Shown piece by piece: positions 10,601 through 21,789 of a stretch of DNA of 64,000 nt. How positions within the stretch are numbered: the stretch's first letter is position 1; every line of letters begins with the position of its first letter. The stretch is taken from assembly GCF_947623445.1 (NCBI RefSeq), contig NC_135242.1, positions 17,980,001 through 18,044,000 of the forward strand, read 5' to 3'. Origin of the DNA: Clavelina lepadiformis. Lineage: Eukaryota > Chordata > Ascidiacea > Aplousobranchia > Clavelinidae. The notes beneath the pieces were generated by a model. It made no database searches and was not told where the DNA came from. It saw only the letters and a program-made list of their open reading frames with translations. The position numbers and the translations under genes were made by a program.

Positions 10601-13600
10601 TACTTCATCATGTTTTTATTCGTGAATAAATCTCACCCCATAATTGTAATAAGTATATATATATTTGGTACAAAATTGCAACTTATTCCCAAATAAATAG
10701 TAAACAACATGATTATTGATATTCATTTATATGGCTTCATTTGTTTGGCATGATTGCCTTTGCAGTCATAGCTCATAGGTGTCAAGTTTCAAACCTTTTG
10801 GGTCTGACAAACTTTAAGACCTAAATTTCGAAATATAAGGATTTCTTTAAACTTGCAATTTTTAACTTTGCAGTTTTTATAGGGTTGCATAGCCTAAGGT
10901 ACTCCCTTTTGCAACATAAACAACTAATGCTTACTTGTAATTTACTACAGACGGAATAAAACTCTATTTGATGTGATAATGATATCGTTTGCCACTTGTC
11001 TTATCCTGTATTATACAGTAATACATTTCACATTTAACTTTTATTTTGCTTTTGTTTTCTAGTTTGATATCAACATTGTGCTATAGACTGTTAGAAGATC
11101 CATCTTCTGTAAAAAGCAAAGGAATCAAAACCGCTGTATTTCATCTTTTGGGCTGCATTATCAAAAAGTACAACACACTTGTATATTTAATTTAAATATC
11201 TATTGTGGATTTGTCAAAGTGAAGTGTGGCAAAATGATACTCTACATTTATTAACCCTATATTTTAATGTTCTTCAATTTTTCATTGAATGTTTGGTTGA
11301 ATGCTTAGACACAACCAGGCCCTCAGTGCAAGCTTAAAGTTAGTGCAGATGTTGCAACACTTTGAGCATGTTGCAGCTCCAATGGCTGAGGCAGTTACTA
11401 TATGGATCTCAACATTCAAGTGCAAGACGTTGGTGTGTGAAATTTTGCGGTGAGTCTTCATTTGCCATAATAATTGCCAAGTGAGCAACAACATTATTAA
11501 TTTTAACTATTTTGAACACACAAGGGAAATAAGCCAGATTGATGAAAAAGAATTTGTGCGGGACAGTGTCAGTACAAAAACAATGTGTAGCTTTATTCTG
11601 GAACTTGCACGTGTTGTTCCATCTGATGTATTGACACATATAAGCTTATTGCTATCCAGGATGGATGAAGAAGTAGGCCATGATAGTTTCAATAAATTTA
11701 TAAATTTTCTGATCTATGTGCTTTTGTGTTAATCAATACTTCGTATGTACCTAGTCCTACCAAATGAGAAATACAGTGCTTGGTGTTATGGGAGAAATCT
11801 TGATACAGTGTTTAAATGGTGAAGGATTAGATGACAAAGCAAAAGGCGACAGGTAAGGATATAATTTTTCAATAAATATAAAAGTAACCTACTGGTACCT
11901 TAGATTATATAACATAGTAAATCATGTATATATATATTGTTGTTATTATAATTGAAGGTTTCTTTCATTTATTTGATGGCCACTTTAGCATAATAGACCT
12001 ACTCAGCATGCTTTTTGGCGGAATGACTCCTTCCTTCCTTTTCATTGAACACTGGCAAAAAATTTTCCTTTTACCATTTACAAAAATTCAGTAAATGTGT
12101 TGTTATTCCAGAGATCAATTCCTCGATATCTTGCATGATCATGCCAATTTAGATATGAATGCATTTGTCAGAAGTAAAGCTCTTCATATCTACCTTAACC
12201 TTGTAAAAGATCAAGCTTTGCCCATTAAAAGGTAAAATTGTATGTCATATAACAAGTAAGTTCCTATTTTTGCCATTAGCTTTTGCAGCTCTGTTTTGGC
12301 CCACATAGGGCATGCGACATTTTCTATGATTATGCCTATAAATTTTCTTTAGTTTTTAACATTTGCTTTATGTTTACTGCTGTGTAAAATGATGTGCAGC
12401 TGATGACAAGACCATAGAAGAAGATGCCCTTTTTTAGAAAAACTCTTTTCTTTTCAATTTTTCTAGATGCCCAGAATTAGTTGATCTTTGTGTCAGGCTT
12501 CTCCTTGATAGGAGTAACCTGGTTCGAAAAGCAACTGTGCAGCTTCTGGAATGCCTGTTGAGGTGGAACCCTTTTGCAGCAACAGTAAATCATTGACTCA
12601 TTGTTAAGATCATTGAACATTTATAATTAATTTTTAGTTTTGGTTTATTTTATTAATTGTTGTTAATTTATTAATAGCTATCCATTAATGTGCTTCAAGA
12701 TGGACTCGATGATGCTAAACAAAAGTTAAAGGAAATGTATGAAAATAATGGTAAATTTTTTATTTAGGTTATTAAATTATAATAAGTTTAGCTTTTTTTG
12801 CTGATATAATTTAGTTTAAAGTTCTGTTTTGCATGAAGCTGGTAAATTGTGAGTCTTAATTGTTGCATTCATTTTCCATACAATAGTAGCTACGACTTTT
12901 TGCGTATTGCTTAATTTTGTGAACTCTTCCACCATATACACAGCTGCAGCATTGAAAAGTCCTCATCATCCAGGTGCAGAGGAACTTGTCACAATAGAGA
13001 ATAAAGAAAATAAGGAAAATAGTGAAATAAGTGAAGACGCAGTTCCACCAAAGCCTGAAGCAGATGATAAGGTAACAGATGAAGTTAATGCTGGAGTTAT
13101 TGACGAAGATCCGGATTCAGTACCAGGAACAGAAAAGCAAAAAGTATGAAAAGCAATGCATGGTTTTAGCATGTTTCAAGATGTATGATCATTGCTCTGT
13201 CAGTGTGTATCACGAGGGCATGCAATTAATAAAAATTTTATTTCTCACAAAAATTTTTATTAAAGGCTATCATCACCTACCTTTCGGAGTCAATTTGCTT
13301 TGTTGAAAAGTTTCATGAAGCTGTCCCTGTATTGTGTCAGTTATTGAAATCGAAAACACAAAGTGACGTTCTGGAAGCTATTAACTTTTTCACTACAGCA
13401 TGGGAGTTCAAACTTGGCTTTGCTGTTCAAGGTAATGGCTTTAAAGTTTCTTAAATTAAGATAAATTAGTTTTTGTAAAGAGCGTGCAGAATCGAGCGAA
13501 TCAGCAGATTTTTGACTGCATTAATAAATTTTTTCCAGGTATTGCTGCAATGTTGGATCAGATTTGGAATGAAGAACAGAAAGTTCGTGATGCTGTTGTG

Positions 13601-16600
13601 TTTGCATATCGAGAACTTTACTTCAAACAAGATTCTTCACGCAGGTGAAAGCGACTATTTATGTCTGGTTTAAAGTAAATTTCTTTTACGTGTCAGAAAT
13701 TTTATATATAACTAAGAAATTCCAAGATAATATTGTAATGCATTATTGTTGGTTGTTATTTAAGTGAAACCCATGCTGGTCAAATTGTCGATAACATGAT
13801 AGTACTTGCTGCTAATTCAACAACAGAGAAGCTGCATGCTATTGAAGCTCTTATAGGAGAAATGCAAAAATCTGGTGATATTCCTTCAGCTGTAGTACCA
13901 GTAAGTATTTCTGTGTGAGTGTAGTTTCTTTTTTGTCACCCATGTGTTTTTACATCATTTAAAGACAAGGGGTGTTATAGATAAGTAAATAATAGATATT
14001 TCATTGAATTATCAGCAACTCTGGGATAGATTTGTCAACCCACCCTCATCATTTACTATGGAGCGAGGCATAAGTGAAATTTTACAACAGAAGGTGATCG
14101 TCCAACTACTTGGAATGTTTGCAAAGTAAGTGATTTTCTCAGGTAAATTATAGTGTCTTTCAGGCAGTCACATACGCTGCGCAGTGCGCATTGATCACAG
14201 AACACTGTACAAGTGTACATATAGAAACACATTCAATTTAGTTACGTGTTAACAATTACATAATCTGTAACATAATTTGCTTGTTTTATCAATTTTAAGT
14301 GCAACTATTCTTCATTCTTTTTAGCTCCAAGCCTCAAATGCTGACATTAAAGGTCAATGTATTGGTTGATGTTGGACTGAAGGATGTGATTAAGGACATG
14401 TCACTGCGCAGTGGTAAACTGCTCGATTTCGAGCTTGCAATGCACACATGTGGGACACTCTCCAAACTTGCATCTCGAACCGTTGAAGCTGGAAAATACA
14501 TCCAGCAATTTCGCTTGGCTGATGACCACCAGATGTTTAACTCCCTAACTCACCTCATAGTTGATGGTATACTATTACGCCATGACAAAAATTTTATATT
14601 TGTTTCTTCTTAAAACTTCATTTTTCTCAAATGATCTTTACATTTGGTTTTCGTTTTGGACAGGTTTTGACAAGGAATCTGAAAATTGGATAAGATTTGC
14701 CATGCAAGCCTTAACAGCAATATTTCAACTTGCTGAACATCCAGTTAACATCGCTACAACAATTTTTACAAAAACCAAGGAGACACTTGATGCTGAAATC
14801 AGCAATGAGAATGCGAGTAAGTTTCACTGATATTCCTTCTGAAGCATCACCAGTATTTTGTGTAATATGCAGCAAAACCACTAACAAAATTTTATTGTTG
14901 TCACGAAGCATCAACTCGAACTGATCGTTTGCTGAGTCGTTTTTTCAGTATTGTTGGGCAGATAGCATTGAAATTACTGATTTTTGTCGATGGCGATATA
15001 CAGTCTGAAATTAAGAGGCAAAGGTATATATGCAAAGGCAACTTTGCTTTTAATAATTTCATCACTTATCTTAATACATATAGTTCGGGGGTGTTCAAAT
15101 GGCGGATCTTGATCCGGATCTTTTCAACTTTTTGTGTGGATCTTCCAATGTAGTCTTGAAACAATCTTGCAGCTGTAGCACACTTCACTTTGGACTTTTA
15201 CAAAGTTATAAATATGTTGTAGGCCCTACAATGTAGGGTACATTTACATAAATAAAGCACCATAAAAATTAAAGCATGTCCAATATGTTTACTTTTCGTA
15301 TTTAGTGGATCATCACCTTGTCAGGTTTGGTTGTGGTGGATCATGGTAGAAATCATTTGAACACCCCTGATATAGTTGATTAGTTATACAATAAGCTGTC
15401 AAACCTTTTCAGAAAAATTGAAGATGAAAAAGAAGAGGCTGAAAAGAAAGCAAAGAAAAAGGGACGAAAAATAGATGAAATAAATAAGGTACAGAGTATC
15501 ATACACAAGTGTCGTATAGTTTTCGGGTATCTTCACTTTTTTGTGACACTTTTGCATCAGGGTGAAGCTAATCTTGAGGAGGAGATGGGTGTGGGGGGAG
15601 CAACAGCTGATGATGCCGACCAAGAAATGATCAAAAACATTCTTGAACACGAAATAGTTGGTTAGTGCAAGCATAGTTTGCTCAAAGTGCATTTTGTACT
15701 CGTAGAAACTAAAATTTCTTTATTTGCAAACTGTTTTCATTCTATGCAGGTCCAGATACGCTGCTTGGCGACGTTTCCGAAATGCTTGTTCGTTGTTGTG
15801 CCTTAGACATTGCAGAAAATGATACCACTGCAGTGCAAGTACAAAATAGTGCTGCATTGGCCTTCACAAAGTACATGTTGGTATGTTGAATTATTTACTA
15901 TTCCAATTTTTGAAGATAATAATTCTTTTTAGAAGCAATTCAATACCATGTATTCTCATGATAACGTGTCAACTCGCGCCACCATTCTTTTGCAGGTCAG
16001 TTCAGAATTTTGTGAACGACATTTACGTTTATTTTTCACAATGCTTGAGAATTCACCATTCGAAGCAATCCGAGCAAATTTAACGGTCGGTGCTGGTGAC
16101 CTTTGCATAAGGTACCCAAATCTGTTAGAACCTTGGACCGCAAATATTTATGCCAGGTGAGCTAATATAATAATTTGCGGCGTCTTCTGAGTTATAGCAC
16201 AGTTTTCATTAGGGATGAACAGTTTTGTCAGAGAAGTATTAACGCTTGGAACAAACTTTACTGATGAGTTTTTTTTAAATTGTACATTATTTTTTATGTG
16301 TAGGTTAACAGACAAATCAAATGTTGTTCGAATTTACGCAATTAAAGTTCTCACTAACCTCATTCTGAACGACATGATAAAAGTTAAAGGTCACGTCAGT
16401 GAAATGGCAAAATGCATTTGTGATGAAAACGACAGAATTTCTATGCTCGCCAAGCAATTCTTCCAGGAACTATCAAAAAAGGTAGCTCCATCATTTTGAG
16501 ATTTTTGATTTAGTTAAATTTTAATGTATTTTTGCGTATGTTATGGCACCTGGCCAACTTACTGTGTTTTTTTTAACATTGAACTTTTCAGTAAGCTACA

Positions 16601-19600
16601 GCACTAGGATTTTTTTAAGAATTGTTTTCCCATATCTTTGTCTAATATCGTTTTCAAATGGATGACCCTTTCACCTGAATTCTGCCAAGTCTTGAGTTTC
16701 TTTTTGTTAGAAAATCTTTGAATTGATTGTTTTTTCTTTCATTTCATGTAGGGCAACGCAGTGTACAATGTTATGCCAGATATAATAAGCAGATTGTCAG
16801 ATCCCGATGTTGGTGTCAGTGATGAAGTGGACTTCAAGACCATTATGCGATTTCTTTTTGACTTCATACAAAAAGAAAAACAAACTGAAAGTCTTGTTGA
16901 AAAATTATGCTATCGTTTCAGAGCAACTAGGTAACTAGGTTAAAGTATTTGTAAATTGGAAAGAAAAGTTGGTATTGGTAGCGTTTCTAATGTTGTGCCC
17001 GGTATTCGAATTTTACAATATTAATTTTTTATACTCCTAGAATGCAGCAGCAGTGGCGAGATTTGGCTTTTTGTCTATCCTTGCTAAACTACTCTGAAAA
17101 AGCCACGAAGAAGTTGTCCGAAAGCTTTTCATTTTATTGTGAAATGCTTCGCGATGAACAAGTCTATTACTCGTTTAACAACATCATTACCAAATGCAAG
17201 AAACTTTCCAAACCAGAAATAAAGGCAATTGCTTTATTTTTTATTAAAACTAATTATTCTGCTGCATCTTCTTACCTATTTCACGCTTAACCATGAATTT
17301 TTACTGGATTAGGTGCAAGTTGACGAACTGGAAGGCAAGATTATTGACCAGCACACAAAAGGCGTCAGCGAGGACGAGTCTGCGGCAAAAGCAGCAGAAG
17401 CTGCCAAACAATTCAAACTGCCTGAAACTGAAAGCTCCACCAGTCAGCCAGGTAAGTCGTTGTCAGGAACAATATTTTAAAAGACTATTAAAATACAATC
17501 GAAAACTTTCTTGACATATGCTAACTTGGATATATGGCAAAGTTCCAATTTACTTTGTGGTTATATTCAGTATATCCACGTAATTATATATATAAAACGA
17601 TTACAATTGGTACAATCCACCTTATCTAATCAGCACATATCTGAATGGGACGTGGAAATGTGTTTTTGGAAATATGGAAGGCCATATTTTTCCATAAAAA
17701 AACACCAATCACGCACGGATTATCAAACTCCTCGAAAAGTCATCAGTATTCGTGACAGCTTATAGTTATACTTGCATGCTTTACTCTTTCTGAGAGTTCG
17801 TATTCTTAGGCTTATAGCACTTGCCAACATATAAATATTAAGGGCTCGTTTACGGATTATAATGCGCATACGTGACAACGGCTCTGTAGCCTATGTACAA
17901 TGTTGAAGTGTCGGTTACTAACCGAAATAGGTTGATGTTATCTTGAGTAGATAATGGGCGTTTCCAGTAACAGACGTCCAGCGTCCTAGTAGACTACTGG
18001 CTCTGGCCAATGGCTATGAATTGTTTCGTAGGCTGTTACTTCATCTACATGTTACAACTGCGCGCTCCGGTGCTGTTTTATTGCATGCGAGTGTATTAGA
18101 TGATTTACTTTTACGAATATGATTTCGAAGGCAGTTCTATTCAACGTTTCGTATTTCGACTTGATTGAGAAATGACAGGAGTTGTGTGAAAAGTGAGTAT
18201 AGTTCGATTTTGATGTAGAAATTCGAATGATCAAGTTAAGAATAGGATTGCCATCGAAATAACATTTGAAGCTATGCATTGTGTAACACCGGCACCTTTT
18301 TTACAGAAGTTCCTCTCAAAAAGCGAAGATTTTCTTTAGTCAGAGGCTTGTCTGTTACCATGGACAAATTAGAGATTGATGACCTTAGCTTAACGCCGGT
18401 ATTTGCCAGAAAATATGTAAGTTATTCAAAAATCCGTGTTCTTTAGTTTCTACCATGTGCACAACTCAAACCCTGGGTTCTCTTAACACTGCATTTCCTT
18501 AGTAATTATATTATTTGCATGAAAGCGACAAGCGCTTATGATAAACAACTTGACTTTACATTTTTTATGTGTAGGCGAGACGTCGCCGAACAAGGAAAAA
18601 CTCCGATTCAGAATCGGATGTGAGTTCGGTCATTTCGAAAGCAAGTAACCAAGATTTGATCAGCAACAAACGAATAAAGAGTAGTCCGTAATACAGCCTA
18701 GTCGGTACAGAAATGAGAGATTTAATTGATAATTATGAAACAGATTTTGTTTACGCTTGTTTTGCGGGTTTATGTGTAGCTTATACCATCTCTTATGATA
18801 TCTTGTAACATAAAAGCTATTTGCTCATCTCACACATTTTTAAAAAACTCGCGCTGGTCTAAATTTGCATGAACGTTTTGTGTAAAAACATTTTTTAATG
18901 TTCACTGGCCTTAACGAGTCGGCAAATGTTGATAAAATTCAACCGCAAAAATGTCGATTTTATAAAATGGTATTTGCTGTTAACAAAACGACTGGCCTGT
19001 GTGTTCTCAGGAAAACTTGACTTGCAATTGTTATTTTCAGGATACGCGATGTTGGTTGGAACAAATTATGTCATGATTTTTATGCAAGTATCGGGTGACC
19101 CGAACATGTTTATTCTCTTCATCATCGTGAATTATTTACGAACTGCTTGATCGTGTCAATATACTTTTTGATGAGCATTTTATCGTGATTTATTTTAAGA
19201 TATTTTTGCTTTTATAAAATTGCTCGTTGTGTAGTTATGTGCTTTTCATTTTTGTACCGTTCTTATTTTTTGCGAATAGTGTAGCTAGCACATAGTGCAT
19301 TCCTGATTTCAGTTTCATTTTCGATTTCTTTTCTTACCTCAATGTTTTCTTTATATGTTTAATAAACAGATTAGAAAAACATAACAGGCGTGTTGGCTTA
19401 ATGGTTTTTAAATTAAGTCGTAAATCTACGCGCTTGCGTATACCCAGTTGTGCAAACAAACTACCAATAATAATATTAGATTTCAAATGATTTCACTTCC
19501 CCGAAGAATTTATGACTTCTGTCGTAAACAAGCTAACTTGAACACTGGTTCTCTTACAGGCAACAAACGAACCGTGGTGGCTTCGACAAGAAAAACAAAG

Positions 19601-20542
19601 TCGCGGAAGAAGCGTCGTGAGAATGACTGGAGCGACGAAGAAGCGGAAAGACCAAACACCACTTCCGTGGCCAACCGCCGACCAACTCGGAAGCGGGTCC
19701 CACGCAAAAAACAAGTGCTTGATTTCTCCAGTGATGAGGATAGCGATTTCCATGACGACATGAAAGGTGAGCGCCATTGAGTTTACTGAAATCGTTTTAT
19801 CAACGCAATTACATATCACCAATGGTCACGGCTGTATATGGTGAAGCAAATGGCAACTTAAGGCTTCAAATTTTGTTGGAAAAGTGCTCAAAAGCCCAAG
19901 TTGTAATAATGTCAAAGTAACAATAAAACCGATTCCGTTAAGAGATGGCTAACAATTAACTTCTGCTAACATGGTGGGTGGATGGATAGGGCCCAAAAAA
20001 CGTTTGCGTACAGAGTGTTCTATTTCTGCTTTGGCTCAGATTACCCTAAACAATAAACATGTTTCAATCTTATGTCAACGTGGTTCAGTTTGTTTTGTAG
20101 AAGTATGATAAAAATCCGCTTCCAACGACAGCGGCAATAGCTTGTTTTTCATCACTTGTTGATGTATTTTCCGCGGGCGCTGCTGTTAAATACATTGGTT
20201 AAAAATGTTACAAACGTAGTAAAAATTAGTCTAATGAAATCCGAAATTGGATAATACTTAAGCTTATGACAATAGATTCGTCCCAAGTAAACCAAAATAG
20301 GAATTGAAATTGCTCTTCAACCGTTCAAAAGAACGCAGCAACATCGCTTCATACTCAACATCATAACTAACTATATTACGACTCTGTTTATGACAGAAAA
20401 TGTTCAAGACATCCCGGCGACTATGACGTCAAACGAAAAAGAAGAAGGCATTGATGACGACAATGATGATGACGTATCGACACCAATCCGACGCAAGAAG
20501 ACTCCCCAACGAAAAGGATCAAGATCGGTTTTAAGGGCGTAG
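7677..20542 (+). CDS. NCAPD2: Condensin complex subunit 1 (CAP-D2)
   Basis: This HEAT-repeat subunit of condensin I acts in mitotic chromosome compaction in the nucleus. Thirty-one exons join in frame to 1434 aa (human about 1400): 7677-7788, 9501-9635, 9737-9970, 10282-10393, 11063-11167, 11309-11449, 11525-11672, 11755-11852, 12112-12231, 12467-12584, 12678-12750, 12944-13143, 13266-13431, 13539-13644, 13765-13900, 14016-14125, 14325-14566, 14664-14816, 14909-15023, 15413-15488, 15561-15660, 15750-15880, 15996-16156, 16304-16481, 16752-16930, 17041-17224, 17313-17451, 18307-18416, 18575-18644, 19560-19766, 20397-20542. Diagnostic words are NALKMNVYLL, KLVQMLQHFEHVA, IRANLTVGAGDLCIRYPN (Cnd1 region), KGNAVYNVMPDIISRLSDP and KQTESLVEKLCYRFR. 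The basic C-terminal tail carries TP sites (LSLTPVF, STPIRRKKTPQRK), as expected of a CDK-regulated tail. The start ATG gives MINFIIPTTREDLL, alignable to the vertebrate N terminus. Exons 4 and 5 have the least certain boundaries. Confidence 0.93.
7816..9435. mobile_element. CACTG-ended DNA transposon (CACTA/EnSpm-like) filling NCAPD2 intron 1
   Basis: The left end CACTGGTCAACA (7816-7827) is the exact reverse complement of TGTTGACCAGTG (9424-9435). The candidate 3-bp target duplication is TTA (7813-7815 and 9436-9438). CACT-type ends with 3-bp duplications suggest the CACTA/EnSpm group, but the assignment is tentative. A second inner inverted pair, TGATTAGCTCTAGTTT (7908-7923) and AAACTAGAGCTAATCA (9318-9333), supports one unit. 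The 1620-bp element occupies nearly all of the 1712-bp intron (7789-9500) and contains a decayed coding region on the + strand. Confidence 0.8.
8145..9090 (+). pseudogene. Decayed transposon-encoded protein
   Basis: Reading from ATG 8145 gives MPRKCIKNADNFY, then a TAG stop, then ICGEITFSSQKRSI and on through YFGCKVGDQDKSWAPHICC, WLNGKRKCMPFAVPMV and YTNIPSAIRPVPHRE. The remainder has stops and frame changes, including FPPNCGDVSD followed by a stop and HGERFHQCISAMQKR. From memory this matches an unnamed, highly repeated protein family found in many arthropod genomes, with cysteine pairs that may bind zinc. The domain order and ends fit a transposon product. It lies between the terminal repeats of the CACTG element. 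It is non-functional because of several in-frame stops and an internal deletion. Confidence 0.75.
15086..15369. mobile_element. hAT-type MITE in NCAPD2 intron 19, 8-bp TSD
   Basis: The left end CGGGGGTGTTCAAATG (15086-15101) and right end CATTTGAACACCCCTG (15354-15369) are inverted repeats with one mismatch. The flanking 8-bp duplication ATATAGTT is exact (15078-15085 and 15370-15377). The 284-bp body is non-coding. It sits between exons 14909-15023 and 15413-15488 without touching the splice sites. Confidence 0.9.
17225..17312 (+). other. Probable GC-AG intron of NCAPD2
   Basis: No GT exists between the end of conserved exon sequence (KKLSKPEIK) and the next acceptor (GGATTAG at 17312). The only junction that keeps phase and aligns with the vertebrate protein (KPEGKAIIDEF versus KPEIKVQVDEL) is AAG/GC at 17224/17225. 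The 88-nt intron would therefore start GCAATTGC and end AG. Confidence 0.75.
18575..18691 (+). CDS. NCAPD2: Alternative terminal exon of NCAPD2 (intron-retained)
   Basis: If the donor at 18645 (AA/GTAACC) is not used, translation runs on through SNQDLISNKRIKSSP to a TAA at 18689-18691. This gives a 1332-aa form that lacks the acidic/basic tail encoded by exons 30 and 31. A canonical AATAAA lies downstream at 19361-19366 inside the same intron, so a polyadenylated short transcript is possible. The spliced form reads ASNKRTVVAST and ends STPIRRKKTPQRK, like vertebrate CAP-D2, so the long form is the better-supported main product. Confidence 0.5.
   Translation, partial: ARRRRTRKNSDSESDVSSVISKASNQDLISNKRIKSSP
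19361..19366 (+). terminator. AATAAA inside NCAPD2 intron 29 (short-form poly(A) signal?)
   Basis: A canonical hexamer lies about 670 nt after the retained-intron stop codon and about 190 nt before the acceptor of exon 30. It could terminate the short transcript, but the hexamer alone is weak evidence. Confidence 0.4.
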
Positions 20543-21789
20543 TTGTACCAAATCGTAGTTTGCGGAAACATGTTCTGCTAATTCTTTTTTGTTACAAGCA
20601 TGTCGTTTTAGTTGTTCCATAGAGGTCACGTTTTTAAGTTGGAATTTTATCTGTTGTATGTATCCGTTTTTTTTTTAATCAACTCCCTTAGATTTTCAGC
20701 TCTTTTACACTAACAATCATTCCGTTGTGTTGAGTAAATCCTATCGTTTTTGGTCACAGAACCGCGAATAAACTGCCTTGCACGTCATTCGTTGTATGTT
20801 GAGGGTGACGGCAACAAAAGAAGAGTTAAGTGCATTGACGGTCGCAATAACAAGCAGCATTGAAAACTCCAACAAAGCTTTGATCATAGAAATGACAGTT
20901 CCAAGGCGACAAGATAAACTGGTTAAACGCAAAGGCGATTCTACTTTCATTTATAGACAGTAACTCCATGAAGTTGACTCTGTTGTTTCAGTACCTTAAC
21001 CAACATGGGGCTAGGCGGAGAAAATTTAAGCCCCTTCTAGAATGCTTTGACCCCATAATGTCAAGCAAGAAATTTATGTTTTAATTGAGCTCAATGATCA
21101 GTCTGAAGTCATTTAGCAAGACTATAGTAGTCTGCAGAAGGCGGAGATTCCCAACCTTCCCTGATGAGTTGTTGAAAACCTATTCTGCAAATTATGTCGT
21201 CTGTATTGTTTCAGCTATGCGTCGCTGTTTTCAGTCTTGTGGTAACTGGTAAGCGATCTACTGCTCTGGACTTGTAGGGTCTTGCAAAAAATTCTTTGTT
21301 TGTGAGCGTGGTGGGCTCCGCATTTCACGCTTAGCTGGAGATAGCTATTAGCAAGCACAAGACAAGAGAAGGGTAATTTGTTGGCATGTAAATTGATGCG
21401 AGTGTTCTTTCTAGACACAAAAGTGCACAAAGCATTTAAAATTTAGCAGTGACGAAAAGTAAACTTGTTGCGGCAATGATTATTATACTTTAGAGTCAAC
21501 AAAATAGAAGTGGCTTTTCATCAAAATCCATTACGACAGAGCCGTCTACCGCTAAAACACAATTATTTTATCACTGAAAAACATATCATAAAAATGTTCA
21601 TTTTCAAAACAAGCTTGCTTTGGCCGCAGGCTAACGAGGCGGTGACCGATGCAACTGAAAACTGTTCGTTTTAGTTTAAAATAAGAAGGCATATAAAACA
21701 TTACAGTGTAGAAAATAGTGTAAGTTAGGTCATCCATTGCGGTACCACGGTGTATTTTTGTAAATTTGTACATATTGCTGACAAGAACC
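20543..21789. other. Spacer between NCAPD2 and the first SLC6 gene
   Basis: Contains the NCAPD2 3' UTR and then AT-rich sequence with no supportable gene. GATTCCCAACCTTCCCTG near 21146-21163 looks like a hAT end in reverse, but I found no partner end or target duplication. The SLC6 promoter should lie in the right part. Confidence 0.4.
20767..20772 (+). terminator. Candidate poly(A) signal of NCAPD2 long form
   Basis: Canonical AATAAA 225 nt after the TAG stop at 20540-20542, a normal 3' UTR distance. Confidence 0.5.

Noticed and set aside
15399-15692. 97-codon minus-strand open frame
   Set aside because: Antisense to NCAPD2 exons 20-21, whose Lys/Glu-rich coding gives long antisense frames.
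18926-19150. Open frame with hydrophobic residues in NCAPD2 intron 29
   Set aside because: No splice sites connect it in frame to NCAPD2; more likely intron or 3' UTR of the short form.
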